Shown here in pieces: positions 55,069-63,126 of a stretch of DNA of 64,000 nucleotides. A model generated the notes under the pieces. The model saw nothing but the letters and a program-made list of their open reading frames with translations. It was not told the origin of the DNA and did not search any database. A program made the position numbers and the translations under genes. Source of the stretch: Actinotalea subterranea (GTDB lineage Bacteria; Actinomycetota; Actinomycetes; Actinomycetales; Cellulomonadaceae); the NCBI RefSeq assembly GCF_008364845.1, contig NZ_VTTP01000004.1, forward strand, positions 62,001-126,000, given 5' to 3'. Positions within the stretch are counted from its first letter, which is position 1. Each line of letters begins with the position of its first letter.

Positions 55069-57810
55069 GTGGTCAAGTACGTCTACGACTTCAGCGAAGG
55101 CAACAAGGACCAGAAGGATCTCCTCGGCGGCAAGGGGGCCAACCTCGCCGAGATGACCAGGCTCGGGCTGCCGGTTCCGCCCGGCTTCACGATCACCACC
55201 GAGGCCTGCCGTACCTACATGGAGCAGGGCGACCTCCCGCCCGAGCTCCGCGTCGAGGTCACGATGGCGCTGCGGCGCCTCGAGGACACGCTCGGCCGCA
55301 GCCTGGGCGACTTCTACGACCCGCTGCTCGTGTCCGTGCGCTCCGGGGCGAAGTTCTCGATGCCCGGCATGATGGAGACCGTCCTGAACATCGGCCTCAA
55401 CGACGCGTCGGTGCAGGGCCTGACGAAGTTCTCGGGCGACGAGCGGTTCGCGTGGGACTCCTACCGTCGGCTCATCCAGATGTTCGGCAAGACCGTCCTG
55501 GACATCGACGGCGACAAGTTCGCCCACGCGCTCGACACGATGAAGCACGCGCGCGGCGTCACCGCGGACACGGACCTGACGGCCGCGGACCTGCAGGAGC
55601 TCGTCGAGCACTTCAAGGGAATCGTGCGCGACGAGTCGGGGCGTGAGTTCCCGCAGCACCCGCGCGAGCAGCTCGACCTCGCGATCACCGCCGTCTTCAA
55701 CTCCTGGAACACGGACCGGGCGCGCCTCTACCGCCGCCGCGAGCGCATCCCCAACGACCTGGGCACGGCCGTCAACGTCGTCACCATGGTGTTCGGCAAC
55801 CTCGGCACGGACTCGGGCACCGGCGTGTGCTTCACGCGGGACCCCTCCACGGGCAAGTCCGGCGACTACGGCGACTACCTGCCCAACGCGCAGGGCGAGG
55901 ACGTCGTCGCGGGCATCCGCAACACGCTCACGCTCGCGGACTTCGAGCAGCTCGACCCCGCGTCCCACGGCGAGCTGCGCCAGGCGATGCGCCGGCTCGA
56001 GACGCACTACCGCGACCTGTGCGACATCGAGTTCACGGTCGAGCGCGGCAAGCTGTGGATGCTGCAGACCCGCGTCGGCAAGCGGACGGCCGGTGCGGCC
56101 TTCCGCATCGCGACCCAGCTCGTCGACGAGCACCTCATCACGATGGACGAGGCGCTCGAGCGGGTCACGGGCGCCCAGCTCAGCAAGCTGATGTTCCCGC
56201 AGTTCGACAGCGCGTCGGAGGGTCGTGTGCTGCTCGGCACGGGCATGGCGGCGTCGCCGGGTGCTGCCGTGGGCGCGGCGGTGTTCGACTCGGTGACCGC
56301 GCAGGCGTGGGCCGCGGAGGGCAAGGACGTCATCCTGGTCCGCCGTGAGACCAACCCCGACGACCTCGGCGGCATGATCGCGGCGGTCGGCGTGCTGACC
56401 TCGCGCGGCGGCAAGACGTCCCACGCGGCCGTCGTGGCCCGCGGCATGGGCACCACGTGCGTCGTCGGCGCCGAGAAGCTCGACGTGGACGTGGTCAAGC
56501 GCGAGATCCGTGTCGGCAAGAAGGTCGTCAAGGAGGGCGAGGTCATCGCCATCGACGGCTCGAGCGGCGAGGTCTTCCTCGGCAGCGTGCCCGTCGTCCC
56601 GTCGCCCGTGGTCCGCTACCTCGAGGAGGGGCTCGACGCGGCGCTCGCGCTGCTGCCCGCCGACGACGAGGAGACGGCCGAGCTGGTCCGCGCGGTGGAC
56701 CGCATCCTCACGCACGCCGACGCCGTCCGCCGGCTGCGGGTGCACGCCAACGCCGACACGGCCGAAGACGCGCACCGGGCCCGGATCTGGGGCGCCCAGG
56801 GGATCGGCCTGTGCCGCACGGAGCACATGTTCCTCGGCGACCGTCGCGTGCTCATCGAGCGGCTCATCCTCGCCCAGGAGGACGCCGAGCGGCACGCCGC
56901 GCTCGACGCGCTCCTCCCGCTCCAGCGCGCGGACTTCATCGACATCCTGCGCGAGATGGACGGGCTGCCGACGACGATCCGGCTCATCGACCCGCCCCTG
57001 CACGAGTTCCTGCCGGACCTCACCGCGCTGTCCGTGAAGGTCGCGCTCGCGACCGAGCGGCTCGCGAACGGTGCGGACGTCGACCCGGCCGAGCTCGAGC
57101 GGGACAAGGTGCTGCTCGCGGCCGTCGAGCGCATGCACGAGGCCAACCCGATGCTCGGCCTGCGCGGCGTCCGGCTCGGCATCGTGGTGCCCGGCCTGTT
57201 CGCGCTGCAGATCCGGGCGGTCGCGGAGGCCGCCGCGCAGCGGATCAAGGACGGCGGGCGCCCGCACGCGGAGATCATGATCCCGCTCGCGGCGTCGGTC
57301 ATGGAGCTGCACCTGATCAGGGACGAGGCGGAGAAGATCCTCGCCGAGGTCGCCGCGGCCGAGGGCGTCGAGCTGCACATCCCGATCGGCGCGATGATCG
57401 AGCTCCCGCGGGCGGCCCTCACGGCCGACCGGATGGCGGGCGTCGCCGAGTTCTTCTCGTTCGGCACGAACGACCTGACGCAGACCACGTGGGGCTTCTC
57501 GCGTGACGACGTCGAGGGTGCGTTCTTCTCCGAGTACACCGAGCGCGGCGTGATCAGCGTGTCCCCGTTCGAGACGATCGACCGCAGCGGGGTCGGGCGC
57601 CTCGTGCGGATCGCGGTCGAGGAGGGACGCTCGGCGCGGCCCGACCTGACGCTGGGCGTGTGCGGCGAGCACGGCGGCGACCCGGAGTCGGTGCACTTCT
57701 TCCACGAGGTGGGCCTGGACTACGTGTCCTGCTCGCCGTTCCGCGTGCCCGTCGCACGCCTCGAGGCGGGCCGCGCATCGGTCGTGACGGGCGGTGGCGA
57801 CACCCGCTGA
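55069..57810 (+). CDS. ppdK: Pyruvate, phosphate dikinase
   Basis: 913 residues. KYVYDFSEGNKDQKDLLGGK is the standard N-terminus. The ATP-grasp domain has RSGAKFSMPGMMETVLNIG and FTRDPSTGK. The phosphohistidine loop TSRGGKTSHAAVVARGMG places the phosphorylated His at 452. The C-terminal PEP barrel has GIGLCRTEHMF, EIMIPLA and GVCGEHGGDPESVHFF with YVSCSPFRVP (Cys acid). It interconverts pyruvate + ATP + Pi and PEP + AMP + PPi. GTG 55069 is preferred because GAGAGG lies 6 nt upstream. It diverges from hppA with 252 bp between, so both touch pyrophosphate. Confidence 0.95.
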   Translation: MVKYVYDFSEGNKDQKDLLGGKGANLAEMTRLGLPVPPGFTITTEACRTYMEQGDLPPELRVEVTMALRRLEDTLGRSLGDFYDPLLVSVRSGAKFSMPGMMETVLNIGLNDASVQGLTKFSGDERFAWDSYRRLIQMFGKTVLDIDGDKFAHALDTMKHARGVTADTDLTAADLQELVEHFKGIVRDESGREFPQHPREQLDLAITAVFNSWNTDRARLYRRRERIPNDLGTAVNVVTMVFGNLGTDSGTGVCFTRDPSTGKSGDYGDYLPNAQGEDVVAGIRNTLTLADFEQLDPASHGELRQAMRRLETHYRDLCDIEFTVERGKLWMLQTRVGKRTAGAAFRIATQLVDEHLITMDEALERVTGAQLSKLMFPQFDSASEGRVLLGTGMAASPGAAVGAAVFDSVTAQAWAAEGKDVILVRRETNPDDLGGMIAAVGVLTSRGGKTSHAAVVARGMGTTCVVGAEKLDVDVVKREIRVGKKVVKEGEVIAIDGSSGEVFLGSVPVVPSPVVRYLEEGLDAALALLPADDEETAELVRAVDRILTHADAVRRLRVHANADTAEDAHRARIWGAQGIGLCRTEHMFLGDRRVLIERLILAQEDAERHAALDALLPLQRADFIDILREMDGLPTTIRLIDPPLHEFLPDLTALSVKVALATERLANGADVDPAELERDKVLLAAVERMHEANPMLGLRGVRLGIVVPGLFALQIRAVAEAAAQRIKDGGRPHAEIMIPLAASVMELHLIRDEAEKILAEVAAAEGVELHIPIGAMIELPRAALTADRMAGVAEFFSFGTNDLTQTTWGFSRDDVEGAFFSEYTERGVISVSPFETIDRSGVGRLVRIAVEEGRSARPDLTLGVCGEHGGDPESVHFFHEVGLDYVSCSPFRVPVARLEAGRASVVTGGGDTR

Positions 57811-57822
57811 GCCGCACGTCGT

Positions 57823-57870
57823 GACGGGCCCCGTGCCGAGGACCCACCGGTCCACGGCACGGGGCCCGTC
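57823..57870 (+). terminator. 16-bp perfect hairpin after ppdK
   Basis: GACGGGCCCCGTGCCG (57823-57838) pairs without mismatch with CGGCACGGGGCCCGTC (57855-57870). Confidence 0.9.
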
Positions 57871-58010
57871 GTGCGCCCGGGGCAGGCTGGTCGTGCGTCC
57901 GGGGCGCGCCGCGCGTGCGCGCGGGCAACATCGGTGACGCGCCCGGTGTCGCCGCCCGGGGCCCCGGGTTAGCGTCGGGTGTCCTGTCCGCACCATGCAC
58001 GGAGGTCCCC

Positions 58011-58448
58011 ATGGCCACACGTACCGCACGCACCGCCTGGAACGGCACGCTCGCCGACGGCGGTGGCCAGGTCGAGCTCACGTCGTCCCGGGTCGGCACG
58101 TTCGACGTGTCCTGGCCCAAGCGGGTCGCCGACGACGCCGACGGCACGACGAGCCCCGAGGAGCTCGTCGCGGCCGCCCACTCGTCGTGCTTCGCGATGC
58201 AGCTCTCGGCCCTGATCGGCCAGGCCGGCGGAACGCCGCACAGCCTCGAGGTGAGGGCTGACGTGTCGATCGCCCCCGACCCCGCGGGCGGATTCCACAT
58301 CGACGGCATCACGCTCACGGTCCGCGGCGAGGTCGAGGGCCTCGACGCGGCGGCGTTCGAGCAGGCCGCGCAGGAGGCGAAGGCCGGCTGCCCGGTGAGC
58401 AAGGCGCTCGCGGGCGTCTCGATCAGCCTCGACGCCGCGCTCGTCTGA
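58011..58448 (+). CDS. OsmC-family peroxide-resistance protein
   Basis: 145 residues. ARTAWNGTLADGGGQVEL, SPEELVAAAHSSCFAMQLSA with the peroxidatic Cys60, and AAQEAKAGCPVSKALAG with the resolving Cys127: the OsmC/Ohr pair that reduces organic hydroperoxides. The TSSRVGTFDVSW strand is typical of OsmC rather than Ohr. GGAGG lies 5 nt before ATG 58011. It stands alone between two hairpins; no MarR-type regulator is adjacent. Confidence 0.92.
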   Translation: MATRTARTAWNGTLADGGGQVELTSSRVGTFDVSWPKRVADDADGTTSPEELVAAAHSSCFAMQLSALIGQAGGTPHSLEVRADVSIAPDPAGGFHIDGITLTVRGEVEGLDAAAFEQAAQEAKAGCPVSKALAGVSISLDAALV

Positions 58449-58460
58449 CGCCCCGTCCCG

Positions 58461-58537
58461 TCCGCCGAGGTCGCACGTCCGCACCGAGACCGCACTCGCG
58501 CACGTGCGACCTGGGTGCAGATGTGCGATCTCGGCGG
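58461..58537. terminator. Large imperfect hairpin after osmC-type gene
   Basis: CCGCCGAGGTCGCAC (58461-58475) pairs with GTGCGATCTCGGCGG (58523-58537), 14 of 15. A nested GCGCACGTGCG lies in the loop. Confidence 0.5.
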
Positions 58538-58561
58538 TGGGTGGGCTCGGCGGTGGGTGGG
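58530..58561. repeat. 16-bp x 2 direct repeat
   Basis: CTCGGCGGTGGGTGGG at 58530-58545 and 58546-58561, 11 bp before the stop (58573) of the convergent dehydrogenase. Confidence 0.85.
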
Positions 58562-58572
58562 CGTCGGCGGGG

Positions 58573-59796
58573 TCAGAGGGTGCGGGCCGGGGGCTGGGCG
58601 GCGGGCAGGTGCGGGTCGAGGACGACCTTGATGCAGCCGTCCTGCTTCTTCTGGAACGTCTCGTACATCGCCGGGGCGTCCTCGAGCGAGACGCGGTGCG
58701 TGCGCAGGTCCAGCACGCCCAGCGGGTCGTCGTCCCGCTCGACGAGCGGCAGCAGGTCGGGCACCCAGTGCTGCACGTTGGCCTGGCCCATCCGGACGGT
58801 GAGCTGCTTGTCGAAGAGCTGCATGAGCGGCATCGGGTCCGCCGCGCCGCCGTAGACGCCGGAGAGCGAGACGGTCCCGCCGCGGCGGACCACGGCGATG
58901 GCCGTGTGCAGCGCCGCGAGGCGGTCGATGCCCGCCTTGTCCATCATCGTGCGCCCGACGGCGTCGGGCATCATCGCGGTGACCTTGTGCACGGCCTCCG
59001 CGACGGGGGAGCCGTGCGCCTCCATGCCGACGGCGTCGATGACGGACTCGGGCCCTCGCCCGTCCGTGAGGTCACGGATCGACGCCGCGAGGTCGTCGTG
59101 GTCGCGCAGGTCCAGCACGTCGATCCCGTGCCGACGGGCCATCGCGAGCCGCTCCGTGACGAGGTCGACGCCGATGACGCGCCCGGCCCCGCGGTAGGCA
59201 GCGACCCGTGCCGCCATCTGGCCGATGGGCCCGAGCCCGAGCACGACGACCGTCCCGCCCGTCGGCACGTTCGCGTACTCGACGGCCTGCCAGGCCGTGG
59301 GCAGCACGTCGGAGAGGTAGAGGTACCGCTCGTCAGGAGAGCCGTCGTCGGGCACCACGACCGGTCCGAACTGCGCCTGGGGGACCCGGACGTACTCCGC
59401 CTGCCCGCCCGGGACCTGCCCGTACAGCGTGGTGTAGCCGAACAGCGCGGCGCCCTTCTGGTGCTCGTGCACCTGGGTCGTCTCGCACTGCGTCGTCAGG
59501 CCCTGACGGCACATCAGGCAGTCGCCGCAGGCGATGACGAAGGGCACGACCACGCGGTCGCCGACCTTGAGCCGCGTGACGCCCGGGCCGACGGCCTCGA
59601 CGTAGCCCATCGCCTCGTGGCCGAGGACGTCGCCCGCCTCGAGGAACATCCCGAGCGTCGAGTACAGGTGCAGGTCGGAGCCGCAGATCGCGGTCGACGT
59701 CACGCGGACGACGGCGTCCGTGGGCTCCTGGATCGTCGGGTCGGGAACGGTCTGGACGCTGAGCTTCTCGGTGCCCTGCCAGGTCAGTGCGCGCAT
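58573..59796 (-). CDS. Zinc-dependent alcohol dehydrogenase, formaldehyde-dehydrogenase-like
   Basis: 407 residues. MRALTWQGTEKLSVQTVPDP, catalytic zinc ligands Cys38 (TAICGSDLHLY) and His60-Glu61 (LGHEAMG), structural zinc Cys90, Cys93, Cys96 and Cys104 (CGDCLMCRQGLTTQC). Rossmann loop VLGLGPIGQMA. The long C-terminal insert with DAVGMEAHGSP and VHKVTAMMPDAVGRTMMDKA matches the glutathione-independent formaldehyde dehydrogenase-like group. The actual substrate is open. GGAGG 5 nt before ATG 59796. Confidence 0.9.
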   Translation of the reverse strand: MRALTWQGTEKLSVQTVPDPTIQEPTDAVVRVTSTAICGSDLHLYSTLGMFLEAGDVLGHEAMGYVEAVGPGVTRLKVGDRVVVPFVIACGDCLMCRQGLTTQCETTQVHEHQKGAALFGYTTLYGQVPGGQAEYVRVPQAQFGPVVVPDDGSPDERYLYLSDVLPTAWQAVEYANVPTGGTVVVLGLGPIGQMAARVAAYRGAGRVIGVDLVTERLAMARRHGIDVLDLRDHDDLAASIRDLTDGRGPESVIDAVGMEAHGSPVAEAVHKVTAMMPDAVGRTMMDKAGIDRLAALHTAIAVVRRGGTVSLSGVYGGAADPMPLMQLFDKQLTVRMGQANVQHWVPDLLPLVERDDDPLGVLDLRTHRVSLEDAPAMYETFQKKQDGCIKVVLDPHLPAAQPPARTL

Positions 59797-59940
59797 CGGG
59801 TCCTCCGTGGTCGGGTCGTCTGCGACAGGTTCACCCGGGAGCGGGCGGCCCGCACGTCGAGCGGGTGCATGGACGATGCGTGCGCGCCGGCGGCGCAGCG
59901 GGCACGGGTGCGGCACCGCACGGCGCAGCACGACGGCGTA

Positions 59941-59958
59941 CGACGGCGCGCGCCGTCG
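59941..59958. promoter_or_regulatory. 18-bp perfect palindrome in divergent region
   Basis: CGACGGCGC followed by its reverse complement. It lies 89 bp upstream of the FAD/Fe-S gene and 145 bp upstream of the dehydrogenase. The composition is GC-only apart from the A/T positions near its ends, so chance is not excluded. Confidence 0.35.
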
Positions 59959-60046
59959 CGTGCCGTCCACAAGGTGGGCAGGCCATCCGCATCCCGGACC
60001 TGGACGTCCCAGGCCGGGCGCCGCGCGTTGGTGGGAGGATCGGCGC

Positions 60047-63028
60047 GTGTCCACCGCGACCCGCTCTGACGGACCCTTCGAGGGCGCCCAGGCGCACGGC
60101 GCCGACGTCGCCACGCACACCCCGGCGGCCGACCTGCTGCACGCCCTGCGCGCGTCGGTCCGGGGCGAGGTCGACGGGTCGTCCCGCCGCCGCGCCGAGT
60201 ACACGACGGACGCGTCGAACTACCGCGTGGTGCCGCAGGTCGTCGTCTTCCCGGTGGACACCGACGACCTGCTCGCGGTCACCGAGGTCGCGCGCGCGAC
60301 GGGCGTGCCGCTGACCGTGCGGGGCGGGGGCACGTCGGTCGCGGGCAACGCGGTCGGCACGGGCATCGTCGTCGACACGTCGCGCCACCTGCGCCGCATC
60401 GGCGAGATCGACCCCCAGGCGCGCACCGCCGTCGTCGAGCCCGGCGTCGTGATGAGCGACCTGCAGGCCGCCGCACGGCCCCACGGCCTGCGGTTCGGCC
60501 CTGACCCCTCGACGCAGAACCGCGCGACGCTCGGCGGGATGATCGGCAACAACGCGTGCGGCCCGCACGCAGTCGCCTACGGGCGTACGGCGGACAACGT
60601 GGTCTCCCTCGACGTCGTCGACGGCCGCGGCCGCCGCTTCACCGCCGGGCGCGGCCCCGGCTCCCTCGACGCCGTGCCCGGCCTCGGCGCGCTCGTCGAC
60701 GCCAACCTGGAGGTGCTGCGCACCGACCTCGGCCGGTTCGGCCGGCAGGTGTCCGGCTACTCGCTCGAGCACCTGCTGCCCGAGCGCGGCGGCGACCTCG
60801 CGAAGATGCTCGTCGGCACCGAGGGCACGCTCGTGACGCTGCTCGGCGCGACCGTGAACCTCGTCCCGATCGCCGACGCCGCCGTGCTCGTCGTGCTCGG
60901 CTACCCGGACATGCCCGCGGCAGCCGACGCGGTGCCCGCGCTGCTCACGCACGCCCCGCTCGCGATCGAGGGGCTCGACGCGCGGCTCGTCGACGTCGTG
61001 CGCCGCCACCGCGGCGAGGCGCACGTGCCCGAGCTCCCGCCCGGTGGCGGCTGGCTCATGGTCGAGATGGGCGGCGCCACGCGCGACGAGGCGCTCGCGC
61101 GTGCCCGGGCGATGGCGGCGGACGCGGGCACGACGTCGGCGCGCGTGATCCCGCCCGGTGCCGAGGCGTCGGCGATGTGGCAGATCCGTGCCGACGGCGC
61201 CGGCCTCGCGGGCCGCACCCCGGATGGCGCCCAGGCCTGGCCCGGCTGGGAGGACGCCGCCGTGCCGCCCGAGCGGCTCGGCGCCTACCTGCGCGAGTTC
61301 GAGGAGCTCATGGCCGCGCACGGGGTCGACGGCCTGCCCTACGGGCACTTCGGGGACGGGTGCGTCCACGTGCGGCTCGGCATCCCGCTCGAGCGGGCCG
61401 ACGACGTCGCGGGGTTCCGCCGGTTCATGACCGAGTCGGCCCAGCTCGTCGCCGCGCACGGCGGGTCGCTCTCCGGCGAGCACGGCGACGGTCGCGCCCG
61501 CTCGGAGCTGCTCCCGATCATGTACTCGGCCCAGGTCATCGACCTGTTCGCCGCGGTCAAGGACGTGTTCGACCCGGCCGACGGCCTCAACCCCGGCGTC
61601 CTCGTCGCGCCCCGCCCGCTCGACGCCGACCTGCGCCGCCCGCACGCGACGCCCCTGGGCAAGGCGTCGGGCTTCGCGTTCGAGCACGACGGCGGCGACT
61701 TCACGACGGCCGTGCACCGCTGCGTCGGCGTCGGCAAGTGCCGCGCGGACTCCTCGGCGTCGGGCGGCTTCATGTGCCCCTCCTACCTCGCGACGCGCGA
61801 CGAGAAGGACTCGACCCGCGGCCGCGCGCGCGTGCTCCAGGAGATGGCCAACGGGACGCTCGTCACGGGCGGCTGGCGCTCGCCCGAGGTGCACGACGTG
61901 CTCGACCTCTGCCTGAGCTGCAAGGCGTGCTCGAGCGACTGCCCCGCGGGCGTCGACATGGCGCAGTACAAGGCCGAGGTGCTGCACCGTGCCTACCGCG
62001 GGCGGCTGCGGCCCATGAACCACTACGCGCTCGGCTGGCTCCCGCGCTGGACGCGCCTGGTCGCCCGCCTGCACCTCGCCGGCCTCGCGAACGCCGCCCT
62101 CGGCTGGCGGCCCCTCGGCAGGCTCGTCCTGCGCGTCGGCGGGATGGACCCGCGACGCTCGATCCCGCAGTTCTCGCGGACGCCGTTCCGCACGTGGTGG
62201 GCGAGCCAGGGCGAGCGTGGACGCACCCACAGCACCCAGGGGCTGGGCGAGGGGACGACCCCGTCGCGCGCGACCGGCGGGACGGACGCCGTGCGCCGTG
62301 TGGTGCTCTGGACCGACTCGTTCAGCGACGCCTTCGACCCCGACGTGCCGCGCGCGATGATCCGCGTGCTCCAGGACGCCGGCTACGAGGTCATCGTGCC
62401 CGACCAGGACGCCTGCTGCGGCCTCACGTGGATCAGCACCGGCCAGCTCGAGGGTGCGCGGTCGCGGCTCGCGGACCTGCTCACGGTCCTCGGGCCGTAC
62501 GCGGTCAACGGGGTCCCCATCGTGGGCGTCGAGCCCTCGTGCACGGCCGTCCTGCGGTCCGACCTCGTCGACCTGCTGCCGGACGACCCGCGGGCCCGCG
62601 CCGTCGCGCTCGCGACCCGCACGCTCGCCGAGCTCCTGACGGACCCGGGACCCATCGGCCCGCAGGGGTGGGAGCCGCCGAGCCTCGAGGGCGTCACGGT
62701 CGTCGCCCAGCCGCACTGCCACCACCACTCCGTCATGGGCTGGGACGCCGACCGTGCGCTGCTCACCGGGGCGGGCGCGCAGGTCACGACGCTGTCGGGC
62801 TGCTGCGGGCTCGCCGGCAACTTCGGCATGGAGAAGGGCCACTACGACATCTCGGTCGCCGTCGCGGAGCACGCGCTGCTCCCCGCGCTCCGTGACGCGG
62901 CGCCCGGGACCGTCTTCCTCGCCGACGGCTTCTCCTGCCGCACGCAGGCGGACCAGCTCGCGGGCGAGCAGGGCACCCACCTCGCCCAGCTGCTCGCGGA
63001 CCGTCTGCCCGCACGGGCCGGGGGCTGA
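60047..63028 (+). CDS. FAD-linked oxidase/Fe-S oxidoreductase fusion, D-lactate-dehydrogenase-like
   Basis: 993 residues. N-terminal FAD PCMH domain: VVVFPVDTDDLLAVTEVARA ... GGGTSVAGNAVG ... TLGGMIGNNACGPHAVAYGR, with the FAD-linked oxidase C-terminal half (GHFGDGCVHVRLGIPLE, SGEHGDGRARSELLP). Two 4Fe-4S groups follow: CVGVGKCRADSSASGGFMCP and CLSCKACSSDCPAGVD. A GlpC/CCG domain completes it: QDACCGLTWISTGQ, HCHHHSVMG and LSGCCGLAGNFGMEK. This is the Dld3/GlcD-GlcF-like quinone-reducing layout in one chain. It is probably membrane-associated and oxidises a 2-hydroxy acid (inference). GTG follows GAGGAT plus 6 nt. Confidence 0.9.
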   Translation: MSTATRSDGPFEGAQAHGADVATHTPAADLLHALRASVRGEVDGSSRRRAEYTTDASNYRVVPQVVVFPVDTDDLLAVTEVARATGVPLTVRGGGTSVAGNAVGTGIVVDTSRHLRRIGEIDPQARTAVVEPGVVMSDLQAAARPHGLRFGPDPSTQNRATLGGMIGNNACGPHAVAYGRTADNVVSLDVVDGRGRRFTAGRGPGSLDAVPGLGALVDANLEVLRTDLGRFGRQVSGYSLEHLLPERGGDLAKMLVGTEGTLVTLLGATVNLVPIADAAVLVVLGYPDMPAAADAVPALLTHAPLAIEGLDARLVDVVRRHRGEAHVPELPPGGGWLMVEMGGATRDEALARARAMAADAGTTSARVIPPGAEASAMWQIRADGAGLAGRTPDGAQAWPGWEDAAVPPERLGAYLREFEELMAAHGVDGLPYGHFGDGCVHVRLGIPLERADDVAGFRRFMTESAQLVAAHGGSLSGEHGDGRARSELLPIMYSAQVIDLFAAVKDVFDPADGLNPGVLVAPRPLDADLRRPHATPLGKASGFAFEHDGGDFTTAVHRCVGVGKCRADSSASGGFMCPSYLATRDEKDSTRGRARVLQEMANGTLVTGGWRSPEVHDVLDLCLSCKACSSDCPAGVDMAQYKAEVLHRAYRGRLRPMNHYALGWLPRWTRLVARLHLAGLANAALGWRPLGRLVLRVGGMDPRRSIPQFSRTPFRTWWASQGERGRTHSTQGLGEGTTPSRATGGTDAVRRVVLWTDSFSDAFDPDVPRAMIRVLQDAGYEVIVPDQDACCGLTWISTGQLEGARSRLADLLTVLGPYAVNGVPIVGVEPSCTAVLRSDLVDLLPDDPRARAVALATRTLAELLTDPGPIGPQGWEPPSLEGVTVVAQPHCHHHSVMGWDADRALLTGAGAQVTTLSGCCGLAGNFGMEKGHYDISVAVAEHALLPALRDAAPGTVFLADGFSCRTQADQLAGEQGTHLAQLLADRLPARAGG

Positions 63029-63126
63029 GCAGACTCACACGAATGGGGCATTTCGGTGCAAGCCACCCAGGCCGTAGGCTCGGGCGCGTTACGTTACGTG
63101 GCACGTCCGGGGCGTTGGGAAAAGCA

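Noticed and set aside
58461-58537. Riboswitch in the osmC downstream region
   Set aside because: It is downstream of both convergent genes' stops, with simple stem pairing only; a terminator or chance hairpin is enough.
59831-62980. 1049-codon minus-strand frame antisense to the FAD/Fe-S gene
   Set aside because: Shadow frame. The FAD, two Fe-S and CCG motifs are all on the plus strand.
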